Under the pieces are notes generated by a model. The model was not told the origin of the DNA. It did not search any database and saw nothing but the letters and a program-made list of their open reading frames with translations. Made by a program: the position numbers and the translations under genes. Positions 42,385 through 54,175 of a DNA stretch of 64,000 nucleotides are shown here, one piece after another (within the stretch, counting starts at the first letter, position 1; every line of letters starts with the position of its first letter). The DNA is from Portulaca oleracea (taxonomy: Eukaryota > Streptophyta > Magnoliopsida > Caryophyllales > Portulacaceae): the NCBI GenBank assembly GCA_029582165.1, contig CM055884.1, positions 15,642,537 to 15,706,536 of the forward strand. Reading direction: 5' to 3'.

Positions 42385-43161
42385 GTAGTTGTAACGAGAA
42401 AGCGACACTATTTTTGATTGTCTAATTGCAAAATACAGTCATGCATGTTATATAATAGTTTCTCGTGCCCCCTTCTTTTTCTGGAATGTTTTGGTGCGCT
42501 AATGGTGGTCATTGCTAGAGGACATTTTTTTCCTTTAAAAAAGGCATCAAAAGTCTGTCGTCGTGATGTGTGGCTATTGGTTGGTGTCAATTTAGTGGAG
42601 TGAATCTGATCGATTGCACAACCCCTGATGGTTCAATGAGGGACAACAAGACTTAGTATGCGTACGTAGTGAACAAGGATCTTGGGCTCCATTCAGTATG
42701 GCCATATTTTTCTATAAGTCTACTTATTTAATACATTGCAATACTTTGGAGTGCATTCATTTGTTATTATGAGGTAACCAGTTGGTTTCATAACTGACAT
42801 ATTTTTGTAGAGCTGACTGCAAAAGCAACTCTGATAATTTGGGGTTGACTTGAATATGCTTTGGGTCCTATTTAATGAAATTGTGTAGATTTGAATGTGG
42901 TCCATCTCTCTGTTACATCGTCTCATTTGTCAAAGATGTAGAGAACAAGGATGTTTCATGAGCTCTTGTCTTGATTGGAAATTTTGCAGTTTGTGATATG
43001 TGTTTTTCCTTGTTTTCTTAGTGAGTTGTTCTATGCTGCTCTGATGTGACTAGATCTATAACGATCTTGATTTTTATGATTAACAAGTCTTTGTTCACAA
43101 TATTTATAGGTTATCTTAATTTCCTGAATTGCCATAGTGACAAATTAGTAGTATCTCACAG

Positions 43162-43330
43162 GGAGTGTCAGCCGCAAAAGCATTTTACAAACTTTTGAGT
43201 AAGTCCCTCTATAAGTGTGTTACATCCTGAAGAAAAAAAAAGCATGTTGCGTCATAATAGCTTTTTGCAACATCTTGATGACGAGGCAAATGTTTCGACT
43301 AACCTGTCTGTCAAGTCTAATTTTTCCGTT
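43162..43330 (+). pseudogene. GPDHC1-type glycerol-3-phosphate dehydrogenase, exon fragment 2
   Basis: After a splice acceptor (TCTCACAG), GVSAAKAFYKLLS continues in the same phase from DMIQ of fragment 1, as in the family. The following bases still spell SVLHPEEKK and then HVA in shifted frames, so at least two indels and several stops have accumulated (for example at a 9-base A run near 43233). The ~777-bp intron between the two pieces shows that this is a genomic, not a processed, copy. N-terminal NAD-binding exons are not in the window. Confidence 0.75.
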
Positions 43331-45643
43331 AATCTGACCATGTGAATCGAGCAACTTTATTCAAGGTTATACACGATTTTGTCCCAAAATTAATTGGACA
43401 AACTCTGACTTTGGCCTCACATCTCGAGCTACTTGATCCTTGTATCATGGCTTGAAATTTTCCAAACTGATGCTAATTTTAACCAATAATAGCAAACCTC
43501 AATTTGACCCCAATAATGAATACCTAATACCAAGTTAGCTCTAGACATGCCACCAAAAGCTAATATGCCCTTTTACACAATTCTTTTATGATACACCTTA
43601 AAATACTTACTTAGGTTCTTCAAGGAATTAAATTTTGAAAAGACATTCATCAGTATTTAGAATTAGTGCAAATTTAATCATAAATTTATCAATATCATTG
43701 CAAAATTCAGAATTTATGCAAATTTGTCGATTTCTCACAAAATTTATTAGTTGATAAATTAGCCATGTTTAAATTGCATGTGATCGGAGGACCTCCATGG
43801 TCTATGGTATAATTTGTGGATTTGCAGCATGAGTTATGATATGCTGCATGGACTTTGCATGTTCAGGATGCTCTCATGCCCGGCTATAATGTAGGTATTA
43901 AAGGATGAGACAATGAATGATCTTCAGGAACGCACTGAGATAACACATTTCCATGCATTTTACATGCCCTCATTTCTCATAATTTTCTCCATGTAGGGTA
44001 TTACTCACTGGATGACTTGACAAAATTGATGATGATAATATGTGCAATATTAGATTGAAACTTCTTTATTTTGCTTAATTGGCTATGGTATCACGTTATT
44101 TTAGTTTCAAATGCCTTTGTGTCTGCTTCTCATAATCACAATTTTACTGTTTTCCTACATACCCATTTTTACTATTTTTAGGTCTTTGTTTAGCTTTAGT
44201 TCTCGTTGCACTTAATCTCGTTGTGTATATGCTCCAACTCCTTCACAACTACTTTTCCTGGGTTATTGCATTTCTTGTTCCTCTTCCGGTTGAAGATGTC
44301 AAACTCTGCTTTCTTTTTTTTCAAAAGAAAAAAAAAATCAAATTCATGTTTTATGAGCAATTCTTAGAGATGCTTCCATTTTCTCTTTTCATATACTGCT
44401 TTGTCATGAAGATGTATTGATGGTAATATTGTAATAATTTAACCTGTATTTAACTTCCATTTGCCCATCGGTGTAGTTGTGCTTCATTTGAATAATTAAA
44501 TCGTAAGGACAGGTCATCTCAATTTGCAAGGTTAGTCTTTCTCTGTTCCTTTCACTTGTAAAGTTAGCCCTGTTCTGTTTGGAATGTGTCCTTGAAAATG
44601 GCATTGGACTGAAGTTGTTTGGGTTCACAACTTTTATTCCTGTTTTCTTCTATATTTGATCTTCTATGCCTCCATAGTCTACAATGAAATTAACATACTA
44701 TTATAATGCTTCTTAGAGGAAGTGTTTTGTTCTAGGATGGGTAAATCTATCAGGTTCATTTCATTGTATTCATCTTACTAAGTACCCTGACATTGCCATT
44801 GTTTCTGTAATGGAAGAATATGTCTGAGTTGCAAATAAAATGTCCTTGTATTTGCATGTTCACAATCAGAGGGAAAACCTAAAGAAGGAAAGTTAAGGCA
44901 AAAAGAGCCTTTCCCAACACATATACATCTAGAAGTTCCTTTCCATTCATGTCATGAACTGTTGTGTATTTTATTTTTTGTTTGGTAGTAGGCTGAATAA
45001 TACTTGGTTTATTTCGCTAGCTTAGTTTTTTAGTTTGTAACTTTTTGTTACAACATTTTTCTCAAAGTGCTGAAAATTTTGATCGAAAGAAACTATAACA
45101 ATGCTCTTCATGGGCAAGTCACCAGTGGCACATCATTTTCTAGGTGATTAAAACCAAGAACAATCTCCCCCCCCCCCCCCTAAAAAAGTAAAAAAAAGAA
45201 ACACCTTGAGTTCTAAGGTTTTTCTTGCTTAAGGCTATCAATTGCCATGCAACTAGCCTGCCATCAGATCATTTTATATAAGTAGCTGTTGTATATTTGC
45301 ATTTCTTTTGGTTTTATGGCAGGTTGTATACAAAATTTTATTACATGCTTACTAAATCCAGATGCATATCAGGAATCTTTGTTGTACAAACCATATATTT
45401 ACCTTTTTGGATGACAATATTATACAAAATAAGGGGGTATGCCTTATGGAAGATTTCATAGATGACAATGTTATATGTCTTTTACTGATGCATTATTTAA
45501 TTAATGATTCTGATACATAATTATGGCTACCAAACATCTTTAATCAATGATTACATTACTGGGTCCGCCCGTGCTGTTTGATAATTAACAATTACATTGT
45601 TGGGTAGCGCGTGCTCCTTAGTCCGCATGCGCTGACAAGACTA
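43331..45643. other. non-coding; poly(C) and (AT)n tracts
   Basis: No gene supported. Contains a 14-base C run (45167-45180). Ends in an AT microsatellite. Short open frames here are in T-rich sequence and have no conserved motif. Confidence 0.45.

Positions 45644-45698
<55 letters not shown>
45644..45698. repeat. (AT)n microsatellite
   Basis: About 55 bp of AT repeat. It makes the Tyr-Ile repeats seen on both strands here artefacts. Confidence 0.95.
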
Positions 45699-45699
<1 letters not shown>

Positions 45700-45702
<3 letters not shown>

Positions 45703-46829
45703 ATGCATTGGCTTTTTGGGTGTATTTGTTTGGAAGGAAAATGGTTTCGGAGAAAATCGTTTTTCAGAAGAAATGATTTCCAATAAAAATGATTTTCCAA
45801 GTTAATTTTTCTCTTGTTTGATAAGAGACAAATCATTTTTCAGAAAATGACCATATATGGCGACATAAGTACGTAGCAATATATGCTACAAATGAAAAGA
45901 TTTGGAGCTCAAAATTCATATTTGAGCTTTTTTTACTTCATCCTATTATATCATAAACTTTCCATTTAAACAGTTAAATTTGAATTTTGCTTTAATGTTT
46001 TAGATGGTTTTAGCGGCAAAAATGTTGGTATATGTGGCGTTCAATTTTATTATATAAAAATATGTTGAGCTCAAAATTCATATTTGAGTCTTTCTTAATC
46101 AATTCTATTATATTGTAAATTTTTGAGTTGAACTGATGAAATTGAATTTAGCTCTTACGTTTCAGTTAGATTTAATAGCCAAAAATGTCGATATAAGTGT
46201 CGATATATGTTATAATTAAATAAAAATATTTGGAGCTCAAAATTCATATTTGAGTTTTTTTTAATCATTTCTATCGTATTGTAAAGTTTTGAGACAAACC
46301 GATGAAATTGATTTTTACTCTTAAATTTCAATCATATTTAACAACAAAAAAAGTTGACAAAAGTGACGATATATGTTACAAACGAAAAGATTTGGAGGTC
46401 AAAATTCATATTTGAGTTTTTTTAGTCCATACTATCAAATCATAAAGTTTCGATTCAAATAGCTAAGTTTGAATTTTTTTAAAGTTTCACTTAGTTTTAG
46501 CAGCAAAAAATTCTAGTATATGTCGCGATAAATGTTATCCGATAAAAATATTTTGAGCTAAAAATTTATAATTGAGCTTTTTTTAATCAATTCTATCATA
46601 TCACAAAATTTCGAGCAAAACCGTTGAATTTGAATTTCGCCATCAAAATTTAGTTAGAGTCAGTAATGAAAATCGATCAAACAATTAAGGGTGAAAAATA
46701 CTTTTTCTAAGTTAAACAAAAGAAGTCAATATCCTTCCTTCAGAGAAAAATGATTTTCCAACTTTTTTATGCCAAATATTAAAAAAGTGGAAAAATATTT
46801 TCTTAGAAAGTGTTTTCCTCCTACTAAAC
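45700..46829. mobile_element. TIR-like element with five ~163-bp tandem repeats, cut by a SIRE
   Basis: The left end (TGTTTGGAAGGAAAATGG, GAAAATCGTTTTTC, AATGATTTTCCAA) and the right end (GAAAAATGATTTTCCAA, AGAAAGTGTTTTCCTCC) are inverted versions of each other. The centre is a repeat array. On the right the element meets the 5' LTR of the SIRE at 46830, so its true right end may be missing. On the left it touches an AT tract. No coding capacity seen. Confidence 0.55.
45893..46680. repeat. five ~163-bp tandem repeats
   Basis: Units start near 45893, 46050, 46212, 46385 and 46546. Each begins with (A/G)AAAATAT-like sequence then GGAGCTCAAAATTCATATTTGAG or a variant, later TAATC(A/T)(A/T)T(T/A)CTAT, AA(A/G)TTT(T/C)GA, and CGATATATGTTA near the end. 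Pairwise identity is moderate, so the array is old. Confidence 0.85.
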
Positions 46830-47710
46830 TGAAAGATCCTCTTCTGTGCAAAGGACATTGACCTGTGTAGGACCAAGGATGGATCAAGGACGTTTATCTA
46901 AACGTCATGGCAACCACAGCAAGGGAATATGTTTTGAAGTAAAAGACCAAAGAAGAGCAAAAACCAAATTAGGGAAGTATCTCTCAATTGATCCTCTGAA
47001 GTTTTAGCTGCCTATTCTCTGAATTAAGATTGACTAATTGATCCCTTTATTTTAGGAAATACCAAATCAAGGAAAGAGAAGAAAAGATTGAAATAGAGAT
47101 ATTCTAAATCAAGACCAAGAAGGAAACAACAATTAAGGAAGTTATCATTCAACACAAAGAAGGAAGGAATCCAAATTGCAACGGCTCTATTGCGTCTGGA
47201 AGCTAATTAAATAGAAGACATCTTGCTCATTGAAAATCAACTATTCCACGAATGAAATAGGGTGTATCAAACAGAAATAGTGTTTTCGTGTTTGAGAGAA
47301 AATTGTATGTGAGATTGCTTGTAAGATTGCTTTCAAGTTCTTACCGGATCTAGAACTGTGATAGACTCTTGTGATCAGATCATAGATGGACTTAGGATTT
47401 GAATAGTGTTTACACCAAATAGAAGCTTTGGTGGGTGTTCATCCTTCAACAAATAAGAAGCGTCCATAGCAAGACGCTTGTTTCTAAGTGAATCTAAGGA
47501 CGTTTACCTTAGGTCACCTTCACCACTTTCTGTTCTACTTAAATAAAGGAGGTTATTCACTTGATATATATATTTTCCTTTATTTGAAGTCTATGGTTAA
47601 ACTGTTTTGAACCTTGATCTGAAAAGATTAAGGAACTAACGTCCTTCATCAAGTGATTATTGTGCAGAAAATTTTAATAACCCTATTCACCCCCCTCTAG
47701 GGTTATTTCA
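46830..47710 (+). repeat. 5' LTR of the SIRE element
   Basis: 881 bp, TGAAAGATCC...AGGGTTATTTCA. AAGGAC-type words recur. Parts (GAAATAG(T)GTTTTC, AATAAGAAGCGTCC) resemble the LTR of the pol-less element at 20.2 kb, but most of the LTR is different. Confidence 0.92.
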
Positions 47711-47711
47711 A

Positions 47712-47729
47712 TTGGTATCAGAGTCTGGT
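47712..47729 (+). other. primer-binding site of the SIRE element
   Basis: TTGGTATCAGAGTCTGG starts two bases after the LTR; initiator tRNA-Met type. Confidence 0.9.
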
Positions 47730-47770
47730 GCACTGAAGATTCAGAGACTAACCGCTCTGTGGCAAAGATC

Positions 47771-48880
47771 ATGGGAGATCACAATATGGGTGACTTAAGT
47801 CAAGGACGTTCATGGAACAGATCACCTTTACTGACAGGTGACAACTACAGAATCTGGAAGCGTCAAATGGAGATCTTCTTGAGAAATCAAGATGAGGACA
47901 TTTGGGACGTAGTCACCAAGGGAAATTATCCTACTCCCCAGAAGACTGCTGAAGATGGAACAACAAGTGACAAACCAAGATCTGAGTATACACCTGAAGA
48001 AAAAGAACGAGCAAAGAAAAATACTCATGCACACTATCTTTTAATTTGCAGTCTTAACTCTAATGAATTTGAAAGAGTGTCTAATTTTGATACAGCTCAG
48101 CAGATATGGAACTACTTGGTCACAACCTATGAAGGAACAAACCAAGTAAAGAAGACCAAGGTCAACATACTAGTTCAAAAGTATGAAGGCTTCAAGATGG
48201 AAGAAAATGAGTCCATTGAGTCAATGTTCAAAAGATTCAGTGCAATCATCAACCATCTCAAGTCCCTCGGAAAATCCTATTCCAATGAAGAACAAGTGAA
48301 CAAGGTCCTTCAGTGCCTTCCTAGGCACAAGTGGGGACCAAAAGTAACGGCAATAGAAGAAGCCCAAGATCTAGAGACCTTGAAAATTAAATAACTAATT
48401 GGCAAACTCCTTTCACATGAGATACGACTGTCGGAAGGTAGTCAGACCAAGGACATTGCCCTCAAAAGCACCAAAGAACCAGAAGAAGAATCAGAGGATG
48501 ATGATGAAGAAACCATGGCCATGCTAGCTAAAGGTTTCAGACGACTATACAGAAAGAATCCAAGATTCCTTGGCTATCTAAGAGAATCATCCTCTAAACG
48601 ACCTTCACCCAAAGGTAAAATTCAAACCAAGGATGATAATGAATATAAATGCTTTGCTTGTGGTGCAACAGATCACTTGGTCAGGGAATGTCCTCATGTA
48701 AAGAAAGTCAAGGAACAAAGTGACTTCAGAGGAAAAAGATTGAGCAGCAAAGCCATGGTTGCCACATGGAGTGAAAGTGAAGGCAGTGAAAGTGAAAGTG
48801 AGTCCGAGGAAATTGCAAACCTTTGTCTCATGGCAAAGGACCTTACAGAAACACAGGCAGATGACGATGATGAGGGCTCA
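47771..48880 (+). pseudogene. SIRE gag, one internal stop
   Basis: ATG 47771. Core blocks: LLTGDNYRIWKRQMEIFLRN, HAHYLLICSLNSNEFERVSN, AQQIWNYLVTTYEGTNQVK, SIESMFKRFSAIINHLKSLG, VNKVLQCLPRHKWGPKVTAI. A TAA at 48392-48394 breaks the frame and it then continues in register (LIGKLLSHE...ETMAMLAKGFRRLYRK) to an intact zinc knuckle CFACGATDHLVREC (48650-48691) and a Ser/Glu-rich acidic stretch. Gag forms the particle and packages RNA. Apart from the one stop it looks sound, so the nonsense change is probably recent. Confidence 0.9.
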
Positions 48881-49192
48881 CAACGACCTTTGGTATTTGG
48901 ACAGCGGATGCTCGAGACATATGACTGGAGATCCAACCAAATTCAGAGAACTCAAGGACATCAAAAGTGGGAAGGTAACGTTTGGAGACAAAAGCCAAGG
49001 GAAGATCCTTGGAGTCGGCAAGGTCGGTAAGGACTCGATCATTGTATAAATGATGTATATTATGTAGAAGGTTTAGAGTATAATCTTTTAAGTATTTCTC
49101 AGTTTTGTGATAGAGGTTATAAAGTCTGGTTCAATAAGAACTCATGCGTCGTAGAAAAAGAATCTCGTGAAATAGTCCTTAGAGGTCATCGG
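48881..49192 (+). pseudogene. SIRE protease region, frameshifted on both sides
   Basis: The frame changes from 2 to 3 near 48885. The aspartic protease is then readable: NDLWYLDSGCSRHMTGD with DSG at 48900-48908 and VTFGDKSQGKILGVGKV. The frame slips back near 49047. The first block after it, [19 protein letters not shown], joins the GAG-pre-integrase domain. Catalytic residues are present. A single indel on each side prevents a continuous polyprotein. Confidence 0.85.
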
Positions 49193-52081
49193 ATGAACAA
49201 TGTGTATGTTATTGACCTAAGCGATCATATAACAAAGGACCTTACCTGTCTTAGAGTTGCATCAGATGAAACCTGGTTATGGCATCGTAGATTGGGACAT
49301 GTGAACATGAAATCCCTTCAAAAGCTAAAACACCTAGGCTTGGTTAGAGGACTACCATCTCAAAATTTCATTCGTGACAAAGTATGTGATGCATGTACTA
49401 GAGGCAAACAGACCAGAACCTCCTTCAAACCTGTGTCTCAAGTAACCACCTCTAGATGTTTAGAACTGTTGCATATGGACCTCTGTGGACCAATTCCATA
49501 CAAAAGTCTAGGAGGACGTTCATACATACGAGTCATTGTTGATGATTATTCTAGATTTACTTGGGTTTTATTTTTGAAGGATAAGACAGAGACTTACCCA
49601 GAATTTGAGAAACTATACAGGCAACTCAAGGTCCTTACAAGACTCAGTCTGGTGTCTATAAGAATAGATCATGGAAGAGAGTTTGATAATCGAGATCAAT
49701 TTGGAAAATTTTGTGATCAAGAAGGGGTTACACATAATTTCTCTGCCTCAAGGACACCACAACAGAATGGTGTGGTTGAACGGAAAAACCGCACCCTGGA
49801 AAACATGGCTAGAACAATCATCTGTGACAACAATCTACCCCTTTTTCTTTGGGCTGAAATTATAAATGCTTCAAATCATATTCTCAACAGATGTACCATA
49901 AGATCCTTCATGAAAAAGACACCCTATGAGCTGTTCAAGGGTAAAACACCAAACGTCGCTCACCTCGAGGCCATTGGATGCAAATGCTTCGTTCATAACA
50001 ATGGTAAGAAGGCCTTAAGCAAATTTGAGCCAAGAAGTGAAAAAGGAATCCTGGTAGGATATTCCTTATCTAGCAAGGCCTACAGAGTCTACATTAAAGC
50101 ATCCAAAAAGGTGGAAGAATCAATTCATGTTGTTTTTGATGAAACTTCCACCACTCCATCAGAAAGGTCCTCCATCAAATTCCAGGTTCTTCAAGATGAT
50201 GATGATGAGGACACCCCTCGTATATTTCAGCAAGGTCCTCTGCAACAAAATGAAGAGTCTCCTCCAAATGACACCGTGCAATCAACTTCAGAACATGAGG
50301 AACATGAATCTCAAGGACCTCCACATGATGAAGAACAAGGACCTTCCTCAAGTGAAGGACAAGGACCTTCACCGACAGAAACTCCTCAAATGACTAATAC
50401 TGCACAACCAAACACCGAGGAGTCATCAAGGACCTTCAGGTTCAAACATGCTCATCCAGCCGACAATCTCCTTTCAGGTCTAGAAACAGGTATTAGAACT
50501 CGATCCTCTGTTAGAAACTTTCGTGCCTTTCACGCATTTGTTTCTCAGATTGAACCTAAAGGACCTGAGGAAGCTCTCAAGGACAGCAACTGGATCCTAG
50601 CCATGCAAGAAGAATTAAATCAATTCGAGCACAACCAAGTATGGAAGCTTGTTCTAAGACCCAAACACCATCCAGTCATTGGTGTAAAGTGGGTCTACCG
50701 CAACAAATTAGATGAACATGGCACTGTCACAAGAAACAAGGCAAGGCTAGTCGCCAAAGGATACAACCAAGAAGAAGGCATAGATTATGAAGAAACCTTC
50801 GCTCCAGTTGCAAGACTAGAGGCCATTCGGATACTCCTTGCCTACGCTGCGTCAACTCACATGAAACTGTATCAAATGGATGTAAAAAGTGCCTTCCTTA
50901 ATGGATGCCTAAAGGAAGAAGTCTATGTGGAACAACCTCCAGGTTTTGAACAACAAAATCCAGACACTCATGTTTACAGACTTCAGAAGGCCCTTTATGG
51001 GCTAAAACAAGCTCCCAGAGCTTGGTATGAAAGACTAAGTTCCTTTCTTCTAAGAAATGGATTCACAAGAGGTCTTATAGACAAAACACTGTTCATCAAA
51101 ACCTCAGGTCAGGACTCCACTATTATTCAAGTTTATGTAGATGACATTATTTTTGGTGCTACTAATGAAATCCTAGTAAAGGACTTCTCTGATCTTATGA
51201 GCAAGGAATTTGAAATGAGTCTTGTGGGAGAACTTAGATTCTTCCTTGGCCTACAAATCAAGCAGCATGAAGATGGCATCTTCATCAATCAGAGTAAGTA
51301 TGTTAAAGAACTCCTAAAGAAATATGAGCTTGAAAATGTCAAGCACTGTAGCACTCCAATGTCCTCTACCATAAAGCTTGATCATGATCAAAACGGTAAG
51401 AACATTTCTGACAAACAATACCAAGGTATGATTGGATCTCTCCTCTATCTAACTGCTAGTCGTCCAGACATTATGTTCAGTGTGTGCGTGTGTGCACGCT
51501 TTCAAAGTGCCCCTAAGGAATCTCACTTGATTGCTGTCAAAAGGATTCTGAGATATCTTACAGGCACAAAGGACCTTGGGCTATGGTATCCTAGCAACAA
51601 CCACCTTCATCTTGTGGGATACTCAGACGCCGATTTTGCTGGATCAAGAACAGATCGAAAAAGCACTTCAGGAGGATGTCAAATGCTAGGCCTATCACAC
51701 ATATCTTGGCAATCAAAGAAGCAGAAGGGTGTTGCCCTCTCCACAGCAGAAGCTGAGTAGATTGCCGCTGGTGCCTGTTGTGCACAACTCCTGTGGATCA
51801 AGCAACAGATAAAGGACCTTGGCATTGAAACCTCAAGTACTCCAATTAAATATGATAATCAAAGTGCAATTCAAATTACCAAAAATACAGTTCAACACTC
51901 TCGCACCAAACACATTGAAGTACGACATCGTTTTATCAGAGATCATGTGGACAAGGGCCATATCACTATGGACTTTGTACCCACACATCAACAACTGGCA
52001 AACATCTTCACCAAGCCCCTCGCCATTGAGCAGTTCATCACTAACAGAAGGGAGCTTGGCATGCTTCAACCGAGTGCCTAG
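49193..52081 (+). pseudogene. SIRE pol: integrase, reverse transcriptase, RNase H
   Basis: An 855-codon open frame (to 51757), then a TAG at 51758-51760, then 107 further codons in register to the natural stop at 52079-52081. Order: GAG-pre-integrase ([27 protein letters not shown]), integrase core ([46 protein letters not shown]), linker rich in Gln/Pro/Glu, RT ([40 protein letters not shown] at 51134-51145), RNase H ([19 protein letters not shown], then AEAE and stop). The TAG replaces the Tyr of the AEAEY box. All catalytic residues I looked for in integrase and RT are kept. Confidence 0.93.
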
Positions 52082-52706
52082 TTGAGGGGGAGTCAGGGCT
52101 TATCTTTCCAGGGTGAGCCAAAGGACCTCACCCACCAGGTATGTTCACTAAATTCCTTTGCTCATAAAGGACCTTGACACTCTTGTCCTGGAACCACATT
52201 GAGCATTCTCATATAAATTCTTGGCAAACAGTTATACGGACAGTTCACTCTATAACTGCTCTGGGTAACTGATATTTTCAAAATTTTTAATCAATCCCCG
52301 CCTTTTCTTTTTTCCTTCTATAACTGCTTCTCTCCTTCCTCTCTCAAAACTTTTTCTTTCCAAAAATTCTTGAATTATGTTTTGGAAGTTTATTTCCTCC
52401 TTCTATACCTACTTCTCTCCTTCCCTTCTCATCCGTCCTCCACTTTCCCTCTTATGGATTCCAAAATCTTTTAATTACTCCATCAAATCACAATAAAAAT
52501 TTCCAACCGTCACACTCAATCCTCCCTCTCTTCTTTTATCGATAATCGTGCTCTCTCATCATTTCCTTTTCCTTCCCCATATCCGACCTTCCCCCTTTAC
52601 CATTCAACCTCCTATTTTAACCGACCCCACCCTTCACACTTTTCACTCACTCATCCCCACCAACCATCTGTATCCCTCTCATTCGTCCATATCTTCACTT
52701 TTCACT
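52082..52706 (+). other. spacer between pol and ORF3
   Basis: Starts with TTGAGGGGGAGTCAGGG, a polypurine-like motif just after the pol stop, then pyrimidine-rich leader-like sequence (TCTCTCCTTCC, CCTCCTTC) before the ORF3 start. Non-coding. Confidence 0.6.
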
Positions 52707-53934
52707 ATGGGAAAGCGACCTGCCATCAAGCAAGCAGCCTCCTCTGGGGTTGCAAAACGCACTCGATCCAGTAAATCCTCACCCATTCCCCCCGACTCTA
52801 CCAACTCTCACAGTTCCTCCTCTGATGCACTTTCCATTCCACCATCCTCCAACTCCACTCTTCAACTCACACCTTCCCAACGCCTGGAACTCTTCTCCAA
52901 ACGCCCACTGCTGTGCTGTGATACTGTCGACTTAGACTCCCTCATTGAAGCCTTTCCCTCCTTTTCGACCCTAAAAGACATCGGTTGTCAATCGTTCTTC
53001 AACTGTGACCAAAGTGTCTACCCATCCCTTTTTCACCAATTTTTCGCCAATCTTGTGGTCAATCCGGGAAAATCTTCCCTTCATTCGAAAGTCTCAGGTA
53101 CTGACATCTTTCTCTCTGCAAATCTTGTTGAAAAAATTCTGAATATCACTCCCAGCATAGCCAAATCTCCTCTCCCTTTACCCTCTGACCCAAAGCAAGA
53201 ACTCTTGAAACTGTATGGTCGTCCCTCTAAAACCAAAAACACTCAATACACTGCATTGACCTCTGAGGCCTGCTTTCTGTACTATACCATTGTTCGAACA
53301 ATCTTACCCCGTGGCTCAAACAAAGAAACTCTAAATGAAGCCTGCGCCTACTTCCTTATGAACATCCCACCTTGAGATAGGTGACATTGTTATCAACAAC
53401 CTCATTCGGGCAGCATCCTCCACATCTGGCCATTTGCCCTACTGCAACCTTCTCAACAAGGTATTCCAAGCCTATGTGGTCCCTCTACCTGCCTCAGAAC
53501 GAATCCCTGCCCATACCTCAAACATAGGAATTCCTCTTCTCAAGAGTCTGGGCTATCAACAACAAGAAGACGGGATTTGGCTTCATTCAGATGAGATAAA
53601 GGCTGCTCATGAGAGCTCTTCTGCTGCCGCTGCCAAGGACGTTCAGAACAATCTGCAGATCCAAGTCTCCAACCTCAAGAGTGAAGTCCTCACCCTCCAT
53701 CAAGAAATCGAAGGTCTTCATAATGTGCATGTATCTCTCCACTCTGCCCTCCGCCAAGAAATCCAAGGCCTTCAGAATGTGCGTGCATCTCTCCACTCTG
53801 CCATCACCTCTCTCAAAGATGTCATCTCATCTCTGCCGCCTCCTCCAACCATTCCGGCCACTCCATGCACCTCTCCTGCTGCTGACCCCAACCCCACTCC
53901 TGATGCAGACACTCCCGATGTCCCCCTTCCTTGA
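52707..53934 (+). pseudogene. SIRE third ORF (envelope-like position), one frameshift
   Basis: First frame from ATG 52707 (MGKRPAIKQ): a basic, Ser-rich N-terminus, then about 150 residues with LELFSKRPLLCCDTVDLDSL, GNDIF-like blocks and EACFLYYTIVRTILPRGS. After a frameshift near 53370 it continues DIVINNLIRAASSTSGHLPY and VVPLPASERIPAH, then a coiled coil (about 53640-53830) and a Pro-rich tail, stop 53932-53934. Position after pol matches the env-like ORF of Sireviruses. I see no signal peptide or strong membrane segment in the MGKRP-initiated product, so an envelope function is not supported by sequence; its role is unknown. Confidence 0.75.
53701..53808 (+). repeat. two 54-bp tandem units in the ORF3 coiled coil
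   Basis: Units 53701-53754 and 53755-53808 encode HQEIEGLHNVHVSLHSAL and RQEIQGLQNVRASLHSAI. The in-frame duplication adds 18 residues (about five heptad turns over two copies) to the coil. Confidence 0.9.
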
Positions 53935-54175
53935 AGTCTCTTTTTTAATTTCAAAAGACTTTTTGCCAAACATGCCTCCTGTTTCCTTTCTGGTGAAAGC
54001 CAAAAAGGGGGAGATGAACTACCTCTTTTGCTCTGTTGAATTCTATTGTGGGTCTGTAACTAAAAACTGCTCTCTACTAATATGCATGCTTTTCTAGCTA
54101 AATTCTCTATATGCTGCATATCTGTTTTTGCTAAACTGCCATGGAGTTTTGTCTTTCACTCAAAAAGGGGGAGAT
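53935..54175 (+). other. SIRE 3' internal region with PPT
   Basis: AAAAAGGGGGAGATG at about 54001 and CAAAAAGGGGGAGAT at 54161-54175. The second abuts the 3' LTR and is the polypurine tract. Two such motifs ~160 bp apart fit the multi-PPT trait of Sireviruses. Confidence 0.8.

Noticed and set aside
52548..52706. Upstream extension of SIRE ORF3 (MLSHHFLFLP...)
   Set aside because: An in-frame earlier ATG exists, but this part is pyrimidine-rich leader; ATG 52707 begins the conserved-looking basic segment. The earlier start would add a hydrophobic His/Phe/Pro-rich start, so it is not fully excluded.
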